From NCBI GenBank assembly GCA_024685315.1, contig JAIKVW010000016.1, positions 97,644 to 161,643 on the forward strand: 64,000 nt of DNA. The letters are read 5' to 3'. Below the pieces are notes generated by a model, which was not told the DNA's origin, searched no databases, and worked only from the letters and a program-made list of their open reading frames with translations. Source of the stretch: Lachnospiraceae bacterium (GTDB taxonomy: Bacteria; Bacillota; Clostridia; Lachnospirales; Lachnospiraceae). A program made the translations under genes and the position numbers. This document shows, piece by piece, positions 7,179-17,191 of this stretch; position 1 is the first letter of the stretch, and the number at the start of each line of letters is the position of its first letter.

Positions 7179-8066
7179 ATGGCAATTTTTAAAGGCGCGG
7201 GCGTTGCGATAGTCACACCCATGAATGCTGACTGCAGCGTAAATTATGACAAGCTCGCAGAACTTATTGATTATCAGATCGACAAGGGCACCGACTGCAT
7301 CGTTATATGCGGGACTACAGGTGAATCCTCGACTCTTTCTGAGGAAGAGCATATTGAAGTAATAAAAGCGGCCGTCTCCTTCGTCAAGGGCCGGATCCCT
7401 GTTGTCGCCGGAACAGGATCCAACGCAACGGACACGGCGGTCTATCTTACAAAGGAAGCTGAGAAAGCCGGAGCTGACGGCGCGCTTCTGGTAACACCTT
7501 ATTACAACAAGACCACGCAGAAGGGCCTCAAGGCGCACTACAGCGCGATCGCTGCGTCTACCGACCTTCCGCTCATCGTTTATAACGTTCCCAGCCGTAC
7601 CGGCGTCAACGTTGAGGCTGCCACTATGGCGGATCTTTTCAAGAGCTGTGATAACATCGTCGGCATCAAGGAAGCCAGCGGGAACATCACGCAGATCGCC
7701 GACCTCATGGATCTCACCAACGGGGAGCTTGAGCTTTACTCCGGAAATGACGACCAGGTCATCCCGCTGCTTTCACTTGGAGGGATCGGGGTCATTTCCG
7801 TGCTCTCGAATATCTGCCCTGCAGACGTGCATGAGCTTGTAACAAGTTATCTGGCAGGAGACCATGCGAGGGGTCTTGCGATCCAGCTCAGGGCCATGAA
7901 GCTCATCAAGGCTCTTTTCTGCGAAGTCAACCCTATACCGGTAAAGACCGCCATGAACCTGCTCGGTTACGAGGTCGGCCCCTTAAGGCTTCCTCTTACC
8001 GATATGACGGAGCAGCACATTGAACTTCTTAAGGCAGAGATGAAGAATTACGGGGTCGTGAGATAA
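7179..8066 (+). CDS. dapA: 4-hydroxy-tetrahydrodipicolinate synthase
   Basis: A 295-residue TIM-barrel enzyme condensing pyruvate with aspartate semialdehyde, the first committed step of lysine and diaminopimelate synthesis. Visible family marks are FKGAGVAIVTPMN, CGTTGESSTLSEEEH, the LVTPYYNKTTQKGL segment with its active-site tyrosine, YNVPSRTGVNV, and the Schiff-base lysine in VGIKEASGN. ATG 7179 is preceded by AAGGAGG with 8-base spacing. The stop overlaps the next start (TAATG), coupling it to a glycosyltransferase; dapB follows, so this is a diaminopimelate/cell-envelope operon. Confidence 0.97.
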   Translation: MAIFKGAGVAIVTPMNADCSVNYDKLAELIDYQIDKGTDCIVICGTTGESSTLSEEEHIEVIKAAVSFVKGRIPVVAGTGSNATDTAVYLTKEAEKAGADGALLVTPYYNKTTQKGLKAHYSAIAASTDLPLIVYNVPSRTGVNVEAATMADLFKSCDNIVGIKEASGNITQIADLMDLTNGELELYSGNDDQVIPLLSLGGIGVISVLSNICPADVHELVTSYLAGDHARGLAIQLRAMKLIKALFCEVNPIPVKTAMNLLGYEVGPLRLPLTDMTEQHIELLKAEMKNYGVVR

Positions 8067-8995
8067 TGCTTTCTGTTATCGTTCCCTCGTATAACGAGGA
8101 AGAGGCCCTCGCACATTCCGCCGAGGTCATAAAGGATGTGCTCGATAAGGAAGGAATTCCTTTTGAGCTTATCTTCGTTGATGACGGATCTTCAGACAAG
8201 ACCTGGGATATTATTTGCGGAAAGCAGAAGGAAGATCCCCGGATCAAGGGACTGTCATTCTCAAGGCATTTCGGCAAGGAAGCCGGGATCACCGCGGGAC
8301 TTAAGGCTGCGGAAGGGGAGTGCTGCGCGGTCATGGACTGCGATCTGCAGCATCCCCCGGCAGTGCTCGTGGAAATGTACAGGCTCTGGGAGCAGGGCTA
8401 TGAAGTTATTGAGGGCGTGAAGAGGACCCGCGGGAAAGAGAATCCGCTCTATGCTTTCGCGGCCAGGACCTTCTACAGCCTAATAAGCAAAGCTTCCGGA
8501 TCCGATATGTCCAGGGCTTCGGACTTTAAGCTCCTCGACCGCAAGGCTGTTGACGCGGTGCTTGCCATCCCTGAAAAGAAAGCTTTCTTCAGAGCTCTGT
8601 CCGGCTGGGTCGGATTTAAGAGCACATCCGTTGAATTTGACGTAGCAGAGAGGGAAGGCGGCGGATCCAGATGGTCGACCTTCGGACTCGTTAAATACGC
8701 GGTTTCAAATATAGCTTCATTCTCATATGCCCCTGTTTTCGCGGTCGCTGCCGCAGGTATATTTATCGGGGCTGTTTCGTGTGTCTCCGCGATAAGTACT
8801 GCTGTGAAAAAGCTTTTCGGCAGGACGGTGAAGGACGGCGCAGGTCTTTTCGCCTGGATAGGCTTTATCGGCGCTGCGATCCTGATCGGTATTGGGATCA
8901 TCGGATTCTACATCGCGCAGATATATGATGAGGTCAGGGACCGCCCGAGATACATAATCAGCGGGACCGCTGGGATTGAAGACGCAGATAAATGA
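8066..8995 (+). CDS. Polyprenyl-phosphate glycosyltransferase, GT2 family (GtrB/DPM1-like)
   Basis: A 309-residue GT2 enzyme. The catalytic domain shows VIVPSYNEEE, FVDDGSSDKT, GLSFSRHFGKEAGITAGL and the metal-binding DCDLQHPP; the RWSTFGLVKYA motif then leads into two C-terminal membrane helices (about residues 219-240 and 262-288). This arrangement is typical of GtrB, ArnC and dolichol-phosphate mannose synthase relatives that load a sugar onto undecaprenyl phosphate at the cytoplasmic face. It starts within the dapA stop and precedes dapB by 23 bases. The sugar and final acceptor cannot be told from sequence. Confidence 0.9.
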   Translation: MLSVIVPSYNEEEALAHSAEVIKDVLDKEGIPFELIFVDDGSSDKTWDIICGKQKEDPRIKGLSFSRHFGKEAGITAGLKAAEGECCAVMDCDLQHPPAVLVEMYRLWEQGYEVIEGVKRTRGKENPLYAFAARTFYSLISKASGSDMSRASDFKLLDRKAVDAVLAIPEKKAFFRALSGWVGFKSTSVEFDVAEREGGGSRWSTFGLVKYAVSNIASFSYAPVFAVAAAGIFIGAVSCVSAISTAVKKLFGRTVKDGAGLFAWIGFIGAAILIGIGIIGFYIAQIYDEVRDRPRYIISGTAGIEDADK

Positions 8996-9018
8996 TCACC
9001 ATAGAAAGGTAATAAAAA

Positions 9019-9768
9019 ATGCTCAGGATAATTCTTCACGGATGCTGCGGGGCCATGGGAAAAGTGGTCACACGGGTCGCTGCAGACTCTGATGATATAA
9101 TAATAGCAGCCGGTATTGACAGGCAGGGGACTGCTGAGTATCCGGTCTACAGATCATGCTCTGAGTGCAGGGAGGAAGCCGACGTCATAGTTGACTTTTC
9201 GACTGCAGCAGCTGTTGATGAGCTTATCGAATACGCAGGAGAACGCGGGATCCCGCTTGTGCTCTGCACAACGGGGCTTTCCGAGGAGCAGCTCGGGAAG
9301 GTTAATGAACTTTCCCTGAAAAGCGCTGTGCTTCGCTCCGCCAATATGTCCCTCGGTATCAATCTGCTCCTTAAGCTTGCCGCGCAGGCCGCACAGGTGC
9401 TTGCCGCAAACGGCTTCGATATTGAGATAACCGAGAAGCACCACCACAGGAAGCTTGACGCGCCCTCCGGGACCGCCATTGCGATAGCAGATGAGATCAA
9501 TAGCGCCCTCGGCGGTGAATATTATTACAAATACGACCGCTCGCAGCAGCACGCAGCGAGAGACCCCAGGGAGATCGGGATTCAGTCTCTTCGCGGCGGA
9601 AACATAGTAGGCGAACATGACGTATACTTCTGCGGGCAGGACGAGATAATTGAGATAAAACACACTGCATATTCCCGCGAGATATTTGCGAACGGCGCGA
9701 TCGCCGCTGCAAGATTCCTCGCAGGAAAGGGACCCGGACTTTACAGCATGGCTGATGTTATAGGATAA
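9019..9768 (+). CDS. dapB: 4-hydroxy-tetrahydrodipicolinate reductase
   Basis: A 249-residue NAD(P)H-dependent reductase, second in the lysine/diaminopimelate branch. The N-terminal nucleotide-binding segment is ILHGCCGAMGKVV; VIVDFSTAAA, LVLCTTGLSEEQ and the substrate loop IEITEKHHHRKLDAPSGTA carry the conserved His and Lys residues. The length is family-typical. ATG 9019 follows AAAGGT. It is separated from dapA only by a glycosyltransferase gene. It is followed at 20 bases by the FBPase gene, so transcription may continue. Confidence 0.96.
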   Translation: MLRIILHGCCGAMGKVVTRVAADSDDIIIAAGIDRQGTAEYPVYRSCSECREEADVIVDFSTAAAVDELIEYAGERGIPLVLCTTGLSEEQLGKVNELSLKSAVLRSANMSLGINLLLKLAAQAAQVLAANGFDIEITEKHHHRKLDAPSGTAIAIADEINSALGGEYYYKYDRSQQHAARDPREIGIQSLRGGNIVGEHDVYFCGQDEIIEIKHTAYSREIFANGAIAAARFLAGKGPGLYSMADVIG

Positions 9769-9787
9769 AATTTTTTCAAGGAGAAAG

Positions 9788-11770
9788 ATGAAAATGGACA
9801 GTGCAAATGGTACAAACATTCGCTATCTTACACTGCTGTCAGAAAAGTATCCAACGATAGCGGCTGCATCTACCGAGATTATCAACCTTAAAGCTATCCT
9901 GAACCTTCCCAAGGGGACGGAGCATGTCCTGTCGGATATTCACGGGGAGGCGGAGCAGTTCCTGCATATCCTGAAGAACGGCTCCGGAGCTGTAAGAGGC
10001 AAGATCGATGACGCATTCGGCAACAGTATCAGCATCAGGGAAAGACGGCAGCTGGCCACGATCATTTATTATCCTGAAGAGAAACTCAACCTTATCGAAG
10101 AGTCGGGAGAGGACATGGACGCGTTCTACCGCACCCTTTTCAACCGGCTTCTCGCTGTCTGCAGGAAAGCTCAGACTAAATATACCAGGTCCAAAGTCCG
10201 TAAGGCCATGCCTGACGATTACAGATATATTCTTGAGGAACTTATCTATGAGCAGGCTGACGTTGCTAATAAGGAAGCCTACTACAACGAGATCGTAAAT
10301 ACCATTATCAGGCTCGGGCGGGCGAAGGATTTTACCGTAGCGCTCTGCGAGCTTATACAGAGGCTGGTCATCGACCATCTTCATATAGTCGGTGACATCT
10401 ATGACCGTGGTCCGGGGCCCGTGACCATCATGGACAGGCTGATGAGCTACCATTCGGTGGACATTCAGTGGGGGAACCACGATGCTCTCTGGATGGGGGC
10501 TGCAGCCGGAAACCCCTGCAGCATCGCGAATGTTGTCAGGATAAGCACCAGATACAGCAATCTCGATGTCCTCGAGGATGAGTACGGTATCAACCTCATG
10601 CCGCTCGCGAACTTTGCCGCAAGCGCCTATGCTGACGATCCCTGCTCGGAGTTCAATATCAAGCATGTAGAACGTGAAGAAGTGACTGTCAGCCAGGTCG
10701 AGGAGCGTCTTGAGGAAAAGATGCACAAAGCCATTTCCATCATCCAGTTCAAGGTGGAAGGACAGGCAGTCCTGCGCCACCCCGAATTCAATATGGACAA
10801 CAGGCTCCTGCTAGACAAGATCGATTACGAGAAGGGAACTATCAATATTGACGGGAAGGTCTATGAGCTTACCGACAAGAATTTCCCTACAATTGATCCG
10901 AAGGATCCCTATAAACTCACCGAAGAAGAGAAATATGTTGTCGACCATCTTATTAAGGGCTTCAAGAACTGCGAGAAGCTGCAGCAGCACATTGGCTTCC
11001 TTTTCAAGAACGGCAGCATTTACCTTTGTTACAATAACAACCTCTATTACCATGGCTGCATACCGCTTAACGCAGACGGCACTTTCAGGGATGTGGTCCT
11101 GAACGGTAAGACCATGCACGGTAAAGCCCTCTATGATTTCCTTGAGGAAATGGCGAGGAAGGGTTATTACCGTACAGAGGGCTCATTTGAGAAGCAGTAC
11201 GGGCTCGACATACTCTGGTATATCTGGAGTAGTCCGGATTCACCGCTTTTCGGCAAGGACAAGATGACGACCTTCGAGCGTTACTTTATCGCCGAAGAGG
11301 AGACGCATGTTGAGGTGAAAGATCCTTATTACAAGCTTATTGATAAGGAGGAGACCTGCGACATGATCCTCCGCGAATTCAACCTCGATCCGAAGCATTC
11401 GCACATTGTTAACGGGCATATGCCGGTCAAGGTAAAGAAGGGCGAGAACCCTATAAAGGGCAATGGAAAGCTGTTCATCATCGACGGAGGATTCTCCAAA
11501 GCATACCAGAAGACAACGGGAATAGCGGGATACACCCTTATCTACAATTCCTACGGTCTTAAGCTCGTAACGCATAAGCCTTTCAGGAGCCTTGAGGCAG
11601 CCATAAAGGAAGAGACGGATATTCATTCAGACATTAACGTGGTGCAGCTTGCGCACGAAAGGAAGCTGGTCGCTAATACCGACCAGGGCATGAAGATCAA
11701 GCAGCAGATAGAAGATCTAGAAGCACTGCTTGAGGCATACAGGAACGGCGAGATCAGAGAGAAGATCTGA
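9788..11770 (+). CDS. fbp: Fructose-1,6-bisphosphatase, class III
   Basis: A 660-residue gluconeogenic phosphatase converting fructose 1,6-bisphosphate to fructose 6-phosphate. Class III enzymes are the Firmicute type, built on a metallophosphoesterase fold; its metal ligands are visible in HVLSDIHGEAEQFLHI, IVGDIYDRGPGP, QWGNHDALWMGA and the late SHIVNGHMPVK. The length is close to the B. subtilis Fbp (about 670). ATG 9788 follows AAGGAGA closely; ATG 9794 is an equally plausible start with better spacing. The gene stands between dapB and the NAD synthetase gene. Confidence 0.96.
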   Translation: MKMDSANGTNIRYLTLLSEKYPTIAAASTEIINLKAILNLPKGTEHVLSDIHGEAEQFLHILKNGSGAVRGKIDDAFGNSISIRERRQLATIIYYPEEKLNLIEESGEDMDAFYRTLFNRLLAVCRKAQTKYTRSKVRKAMPDDYRYILEELIYEQADVANKEAYYNEIVNTIIRLGRAKDFTVALCELIQRLVIDHLHIVGDIYDRGPGPVTIMDRLMSYHSVDIQWGNHDALWMGAAAGNPCSIANVVRISTRYSNLDVLEDEYGINLMPLANFAASAYADDPCSEFNIKHVEREEVTVSQVEERLEEKMHKAISIIQFKVEGQAVLRHPEFNMDNRLLLDKIDYEKGTINIDGKVYELTDKNFPTIDPKDPYKLTEEEKYVVDHLIKGFKNCEKLQQHIGFLFKNGSIYLCYNNNLYYHGCIPLNADGTFRDVVLNGKTMHGKALYDFLEEMARKGYYRTEGSFEKQYGLDILWYIWSSPDSPLFGKDKMTTFERYFIAEEETHVEVKDPYYKLIDKEETCDMILREFNLDPKHSHIVNGHMPVKVKKGENPIKGNGKLFIIDGGFSKAYQKTTGIAGYTLIYNSYGLKLVTHKPFRSLEAAIKEETDIHSDINVVQLAHERKLVANTDQGMKIKQQIEDLEALLEAYRNGEIREKI

Positions 11771-11805
11771 GAAAGGCTTTAATTAGACCCGGAGGCATAT
11801 CATAA

Positions 11806-13719
11806 ATGTATGACGGTTTTCTGAAGGTCGCTTCCGCCACTCCGGATATAGTGGTCGGAGACCCTTTATATAATGCGGATTCAGTTATAAAGGAAATGGA
11901 CATGGCCTGCGAAGCGGGCTGTGGTGTTGTCGTGTTTCCGGAGCTGTGCCTTACCGGATATACCTGCTCTGACCTTTTTCTGCAGGAAGCTCTGCTTGAT
12001 CAGGCGGAGGAAGGGCTGTTTGCGGTCGCGGAGCATTCGCGCGGGCAGAATATGCTCACTGTTGCAGGGCTCCCGATCCTGAAGGACGGGCTGCTGTACA
12101 ATGCCGCAGCTGTAATATTTGAAGGGGAGATACTTGGGTTCGTCACGAAATCCAATATTCCTAACTATGCTGAATTCTATGAGGCAAGGCATTTTCATAA
12201 AGGCCCTGCGCTTTCGGCTGTGACCGTTCGCGGAAAGGAATACCCTTTCGGAAGGAACATCCTTTTCCAGTGCAGGGAGATGCCGGAATTTGTCCTTGGA
12301 ATCGAAATCTGCGAAGATCTCTGGGTAGCAGGCCCTCCTTCAGTAAGCCATGCGCTTGCAGGGGCTACGGTCATCGCAAATCTCTCCGCCAGCAACGAGT
12401 CTGCCGGAAAGAGCATCTACCGTCATGATCTTGTAAAGGGCCAGTCTGGAAGGCTGATGTGCTGTTATATCTATTCGGATGCCGGCGAAGGGGAATCCAC
12501 TACTGACCTGGTATTCTCCGGGGATAATATGATCTGCGAGAACGGTTCTGTGCTTGCCTGCGCCGACAGGTTTAAGAACAGCATCATAATGGCCGGGACC
12601 GACCTTAAAAAACTGCTTGCAGAGCGCCGCAGGATCAGTATCTGGGAGAGCGCTGCAGAGGAGGATCACCTCAGGGTCATGTTCAGCATGAAGCTGCATG
12701 AAACAGACCTCGACAGGAAATTTGATCCCTGCCCCTTCGTGCCCGACGATCCTTCGGATAAAGCCGGAAGATGTGAAGAGATACTGATGATGCAGAAGAT
12801 GGGCCTTAAGAAGAGGCTCGTCCATACCGGGTGCAGGAATGCGGTCATCGGGGTCTCAGGGGGGCTTGATTCCACCCTTGCCCTGCTTGTTACTGCAGGC
12901 GCGTTTGATCTTGCAGGTATTCCGCGCTCCGGCATTACCGCAGTTACCATGCCTTGTTTCGGGACCACCGGAAGGACTCACGGAAACGCGGTGCTACTCG
13001 CTGAAAGCCTTGGGACCGAGCTCAAGGAAGTCGATATAAGAGAATCCGTAATGCTTCATTTCAGAGACATTGGCCAGGATCCCTCCGTTACAGACGTTAC
13101 CTATGAAAATTCACAGGCGAGGGAGAGAACGCAGGTCCTCATGGATATTGCGAATAAGACCGGCGGTCTTGTGGTGGGTACCGGGGACCTCTCGGAGCTT
13201 GCGCTCGGATGGGCTACCTACAACGGTGACCATATGTCGATGTACGGAGTTAACGCATCCGTTCCCAAGACACTTGTGCGCCATCTGGTCAGATATATTG
13301 CGGATACATCGGAGGATGCTTCAATAAAGGCAACGCTCCTTGATATTCTTGATACACCGGTGAGCCCTGAGCTCATACCTCCCGTAGACGGAGATATTTC
13401 ACAGAAAACCGAGGACATCGTGGGACCTTATGAGCTTCACGATTTCTTTCTGTACCATATGCTCAGGACCGCAGCACATCCGAAAAAGATTTTCAGGATG
13501 GCGAAAAACGCATTCGGCGGAATATATTCCGATGAAATCATACTTAAATGGATGAAGATCTTTTACAGGAGATTTTTCTCTCAGCAGTTCAAACGCTCGT
13601 GCGTGCCTGACGGGCCTAAGGTAGGTTCCGTCGCGCTTTCACCGAGAGGGGATCTCAGGATGCCGAGCGATGCAAGCAGCGCAGTGTGGCTCAGAGAACT
13701 AGAGGAGATCTGTCTTTAG
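11806..13719 (+). CDS. nadE: Glutamine-dependent NAD+ synthetase
   Basis: A 637-residue two-domain enzyme making NAD+ from deamido-NAD+, ATP and glutamine in the cytosol. The N-terminal nitrilase-type glutaminase domain (about 1-290) has its catalytic triad in VVFPELCLTGY (Glu), VTKSNIPNYAEFYE (Lys) and GIEICEDLW (Cys). The synthetase domain has the PP-loop AVIGVSGGLDSTLALL, TGDLSELALGWATYNGDHMS, and the C-terminal FKRSCVPDGPKVGSV. Having both domains means glutamine can serve as nitrogen donor. ATG 11806 follows GGAGG. addB starts 22 bases downstream. Confidence 0.96.
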   Translation: MYDGFLKVASATPDIVVGDPLYNADSVIKEMDMACEAGCGVVVFPELCLTGYTCSDLFLQEALLDQAEEGLFAVAEHSRGQNMLTVAGLPILKDGLLYNAAAVIFEGEILGFVTKSNIPNYAEFYEARHFHKGPALSAVTVRGKEYPFGRNILFQCREMPEFVLGIEICEDLWVAGPPSVSHALAGATVIANLSASNESAGKSIYRHDLVKGQSGRLMCCYIYSDAGEGESTTDLVFSGDNMICENGSVLACADRFKNSIIMAGTDLKKLLAERRRISIWESAAEEDHLRVMFSMKLHETDLDRKFDPCPFVPDDPSDKAGRCEEILMMQKMGLKKRLVHTGCRNAVIGVSGGLDSTLALLVTAGAFDLAGIPRSGITAVTMPCFGTTGRTHGNAVLLAESLGTELKEVDIRESVMLHFRDIGQDPSVTDVTYENSQARERTQVLMDIANKTGGLVVGTGDLSELALGWATYNGDHMSMYGVNASVPKTLVRHLVRYIADTSEDASIKATLLDILDTPVSPELIPPVDGDISQKTEDIVGPYELHDFFLYHMLRTAAHPKKIFRMAKNAFGGIYSDEIILKWMKIFYRRFFSQQFKRSCVPDGPKVGSVALSPRGDLRMPSDASSAVWLRELEEICL

Positions 13720-13741
13720 AGCTTAAAAGAAGGGTTGTTAT

Positions 13742-16700
13742 ATGTCATTACAGCTTATACTTGGCTCAAGCGGCAGCGGCAAGTCAAGTGAACTTATAAG
13801 GATGGCTTTAGAAAGGAGCGCCGCGGAGCCAGACCGTGACGCTTTAATTATCGTGCCGGAGCAGTACACCATGCAGACCCAGAAGCGTGTTGTATCTATG
13901 CATCCGGCACATGCTGTTATAAATATAGATATCTTAAGTTTTAATCGTCTGGCATACAGGGTCTTCGATGAAGTGGGGGAGGACCCTTCGGAACTTCTCG
14001 GCGACGTCGGAAAAGAGATGATAGTACGGCGCCTGCTTATTGAGCACAGAGATGAGCTTACGGTGTTCAAAGGCAACAGTGTGAGCCAGGGCTTCGCCGC
14101 GCAGACTGTTTCGGTCATATCCGAGCTGATGCAGTACGGTATTTCTCCTGAAAAGCTGATGTCTGAGAGCGGAAGGCCCTCGCTTGACGCCCGCCTGGCC
14201 GGGAAGATCCGTGATATCGCCTGCATATATAAGGCTTTCACGGAATATATCAGCGAGAGGTATCTCACAGCTGAAGAGATCCCCGACAGGCTCCTTAAAG
14301 TTGCGGACAGTTCAAATCTGCTTAAGGGCGCCTCAGTTTTCATGGACAATTTTACAGGCTTCACCCCGGTACAGTACCGTCTGATCGCGAAGATGCTTCA
14401 GATGGGCTGCAGGATAGTTATGACGCTTCCTGCCGACATCTCCCGGGATCCTTATGAACTTAAGGATAAGACCGAGCTTTTTTACATCACCAAGGAGACG
14501 ATATCAAAGCTAGAGAAGATCTGCTCGGAGCAAGGAGTTGAGCGGATCAAAGATATTCTGCTTTCTGATAATGCTCGGCTTTGCGTCTCCGGAATCGATT
14601 CCATGGGCGACCTGGCTGCCCTTGAGAGGAATATTTTCAGAGACTGGATCAGGGTATACCATGAGGTCCCTGAACATATTTCCCTCGCAGCACTGCCGGA
14701 TCCGGATTCGGAAATGCGTTTCATCGCTATGAAGATCCGCGAATATATTAAGAGCGGCATGTACAGGTATAATGACATAGCCGTGGTGACTTCCGATATG
14801 GAAGGCTGCCGCCAAAGCGCGGAGTACTGGTTCGCAAAATACGATATTCCTGTATTCTTCGACGAAGTCAGGAAGATCAGCGGCAACATGCTTTCAATGT
14901 ACATTTCCCAGCTTCTCAGGATGCTTACCGGGAAATTCAGCATACCGGCAGTATGTTCCTTCCTTAAATCGGGGCTTTCCGGTTTCTCAAAAGAGGAATC
15001 AGACCTCCTTGAAAACTATATTCTGGCTTTCGGCGTAAGGAATTATTCCAGATGGAAAAAGGTCTGGACCTACGGAGCTTCGGAGAAAAGGCGTGGCGAC
15101 TATGGAGATGCCTGGGACATGAAAAGGCTTAACTCCCTTAGAGAAAAGTTCATTTCCGTTACAGAGGGGATCTACAAGGCTTCCGCTAAAAAGAAGGTCT
15201 CGGTCGGGGATATGACCCAGGAGATCATCCTTCTCATGGAGAATACCGGGATCGAGGAACTGCTAAATGAGAAGAGCAGCTATTATGTATCCCAGGGGGA
15301 TGCTGCGAAAGCACTGGAGTATGAGAGTATTTACGGCGCCCTGACAGATTTCCTCAATAAGACCGTGGAAGTCCTCGGCGACGAGAAAATGCCGCTCCTT
15401 GAATATGCCGGAATAATAAGTTCAGGACTTGAGAATGCGGGAATAGGGATCGTTCCTCCCGGAATAGACCAGGTAACCATCGGTAACCTCAGAAGGACCA
15501 GGCTTGACAGCATTAAGTTGCTTTTCTTTGCGGGGATGACGGAAGACGCTGTGCCGGCAAAGCCTGCCGGGAAAGGCCTTATTACGGACAGGGAGAGGGA
15601 GCTGCTGCGCGAGGATGATCTCTTCCTCGCGCCGACCGATAAGGAGAACCTTTTTACGGAGAGATTCTACCTTTACTCAGTTCTGACGAAGCCCTCCGAA
15701 AAGCTGGTGATCACATGGCCGGTCTCAAAAGAAAATGACGAGGTGCAGCCGTCTTCGGTCATAAAGAACATAAAGGCAATATTCCCTGAGCTCAGGGAAA
15801 TAAAAAATGACAGGATCAGGGAGGAGTCGTCTCTTAGCAAGGTGACCGCCAGATCCATGCTTACAGAGGGTTTCTTTGACCTCAGAGAGGGCAGGGAACC
15901 TGAGAGCGGTTTCTATCCGGTCTACAGATGGATGAGGAGATCCCGCGAGAATTCCGCCTATACGCAGAGGCTCGCATCCTCGGCCCTTTACGGTCATACA
16001 GAAGAGAGACTGTCAGGAGGGACCGCAGCAGCACTATATCCGGACGGGATCAGAGGCGGCGTTACCATGCTTGAAAGGTACGCAAGATGTCCTTTTGCGC
16101 ATTTCCTTACATACGGGCTCAGCATCGATGAGAGAAAGGTCTACCGCATAGATTATCCGGATTTCGGAAATATCCTGCATCAGTCTCTTGAGGAATTCTC
16201 AAAGAGGCTTATTGCGCGCGGATACAGCTGGAAGACCGTATCGGATTCCGACCGGATAAAATTATCCGATGAGAGCGTTGATACCGTTGCCTCTAAATAC
16301 AGGCACAGCCTCCTTACGGATAATTACCGTTATGCCTACCTGACCGAAAAGATCAGGAGGATGATGAGGCGCACTACCGGGATCATTACCGCGCAGGTTC
16401 GGAAGGGAGAGTTCTTACCCTCGGATTATGAATCCCGCATAGAGCTTGATCTAAGCAAGGCTTCAATCAGAGGACGGCTCGACAGACTGGATAAATGCGT
16501 TACCGACGACAGCATTTATGTGAGGGTAATTGACTATAAGACCCGGGATACGGATATCGATTACTCAGGGCTGTATTACGGGACCCAGCTGCAGCTCTTC
16601 ATCTACATGGGCGCCGCGATTGATAATGAAAAGAAAAACGAAGCTTTATCCGGCAGTACCAGGTATGTAAGGCCGGCAGGAGCATTCTACTATTACATCA

Positions 16701-17191
16701 ATGACCCGCTTATTTCCAATGACGACCATGATCTGGTCCTGAGTACGGAGGGGGCACAGAGCGGCGAGATCTCTTCGGCGCTTGCGCTAAAGGGACTTGC
16801 GGTGGACGATGACCTCACCATAAGCCTCATGGATGCGGATCTTGAAAGTGAGCCAAAGATACTTCCTCTTTCCCGCAAGCGTGACGGCTCACTGACTGCG
16901 AGGTCCAAGGCGGTGAGTGAGGAAGATTTTGTGATGCTTAAAGACTATGCCTATCTAAAGGCAGAGGAGTTTACAGATAAGATCATGAAGGGCGAGATAA
17001 ACGCGAGGCCGGCGCTTCTTAAAGGCGTATCCTCGTGCTCTTACTGCGCCCTCAGGTCTGTGTGCGGATTTGATCCCGGAATACCCGGTTTCAGGTACAG
17101 GAGCCTTAGATCACTTAACAGAGAGAGCTGTATCCAGCTGATCCATGACGAGATGAACGAAGGCAGCACGGGAGGGACCGAGAATGTCTGA
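13742..17191 (+). CDS. addB: ATP-dependent helicase/nuclease subunit B (AddB)
   Basis: A 1149-residue subunit of the AddAB (RexAB) complex that resects double-strand DNA ends at Chi sites for RecA-dependent repair. The N-terminal Walker A LGSSGSGKSSELI is present. The C-terminal part carries the nuclease motif VIDYKTRD and the four-cysteine iron-sulfur pattern typical of AddB: one Cys in RYARCPFAHF (near residue 782) and three in CSYCALRSVCGFD (near 1098-1107). The degenerate helicase core explains the Chi-recognition role (family knowledge). It overlaps addA by 8 bases, giving translational coupling. Confidence 0.96.
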   Translation: MSLQLILGSSGSGKSSELIRMALERSAAEPDRDALIIVPEQYTMQTQKRVVSMHPAHAVINIDILSFNRLAYRVFDEVGEDPSELLGDVGKEMIVRRLLIEHRDELTVFKGNSVSQGFAAQTVSVISELMQYGISPEKLMSESGRPSLDARLAGKIRDIACIYKAFTEYISERYLTAEEIPDRLLKVADSSNLLKGASVFMDNFTGFTPVQYRLIAKMLQMGCRIVMTLPADISRDPYELKDKTELFYITKETISKLEKICSEQGVERIKDILLSDNARLCVSGIDSMGDLAALERNIFRDWIRVYHEVPEHISLAALPDPDSEMRFIAMKIREYIKSGMYRYNDIAVVTSDMEGCRQSAEYWFAKYDIPVFFDEVRKISGNMLSMYISQLLRMLTGKFSIPAVCSFLKSGLSGFSKEESDLLENYILAFGVRNYSRWKKVWTYGASEKRRGDYGDAWDMKRLNSLREKFISVTEGIYKASAKKKVSVGDMTQEIILLMENTGIEELLNEKSSYYVSQGDAAKALEYESIYGALTDFLNKTVEVLGDEKMPLLEYAGIISSGLENAGIGIVPPGIDQVTIGNLRRTRLDSIKLLFFAGMTEDAVPAKPAGKGLITDRERELLREDDLFLAPTDKENLFTERFYLYSVLTKPSEKLVITWPVSKENDEVQPSSVIKNIKAIFPELREIKNDRIREESSLSKVTARSMLTEGFFDLREGREPESGFYPVYRWMRRSRENSAYTQRLASSALYGHTEERLSGGTAAALYPDGIRGGVTMLERYARCPFAHFLTYGLSIDERKVYRIDYPDFGNILHQSLEEFSKRLIARGYSWKTVSDSDRIKLSDESVDTVASKYRHSLLTDNYRYAYLTEKIRRMMRRTTGIITAQVRKGEFLPSDYESRIELDLSKASIRGRLDRLDKCVTDDSIYVRVIDYKTRDTDIDYSGLYYGTQLQLFIYMGAAIDNEKKNEALSGSTRYVRPAGAFYYYINDPLISNDDHDLVLSTEGAQSGEISSALALKGLAVDDDLTISLMDADLESEPKILPLSRKRDGSLTARSKAVSEEDFVMLKDYAYLKAEEFTDKIMKGEINARPALLKGVSSCSYCALRSVCGFDPGIPGFRYRSLRSLNRESCIQLIHDEMNEGSTGGTENV

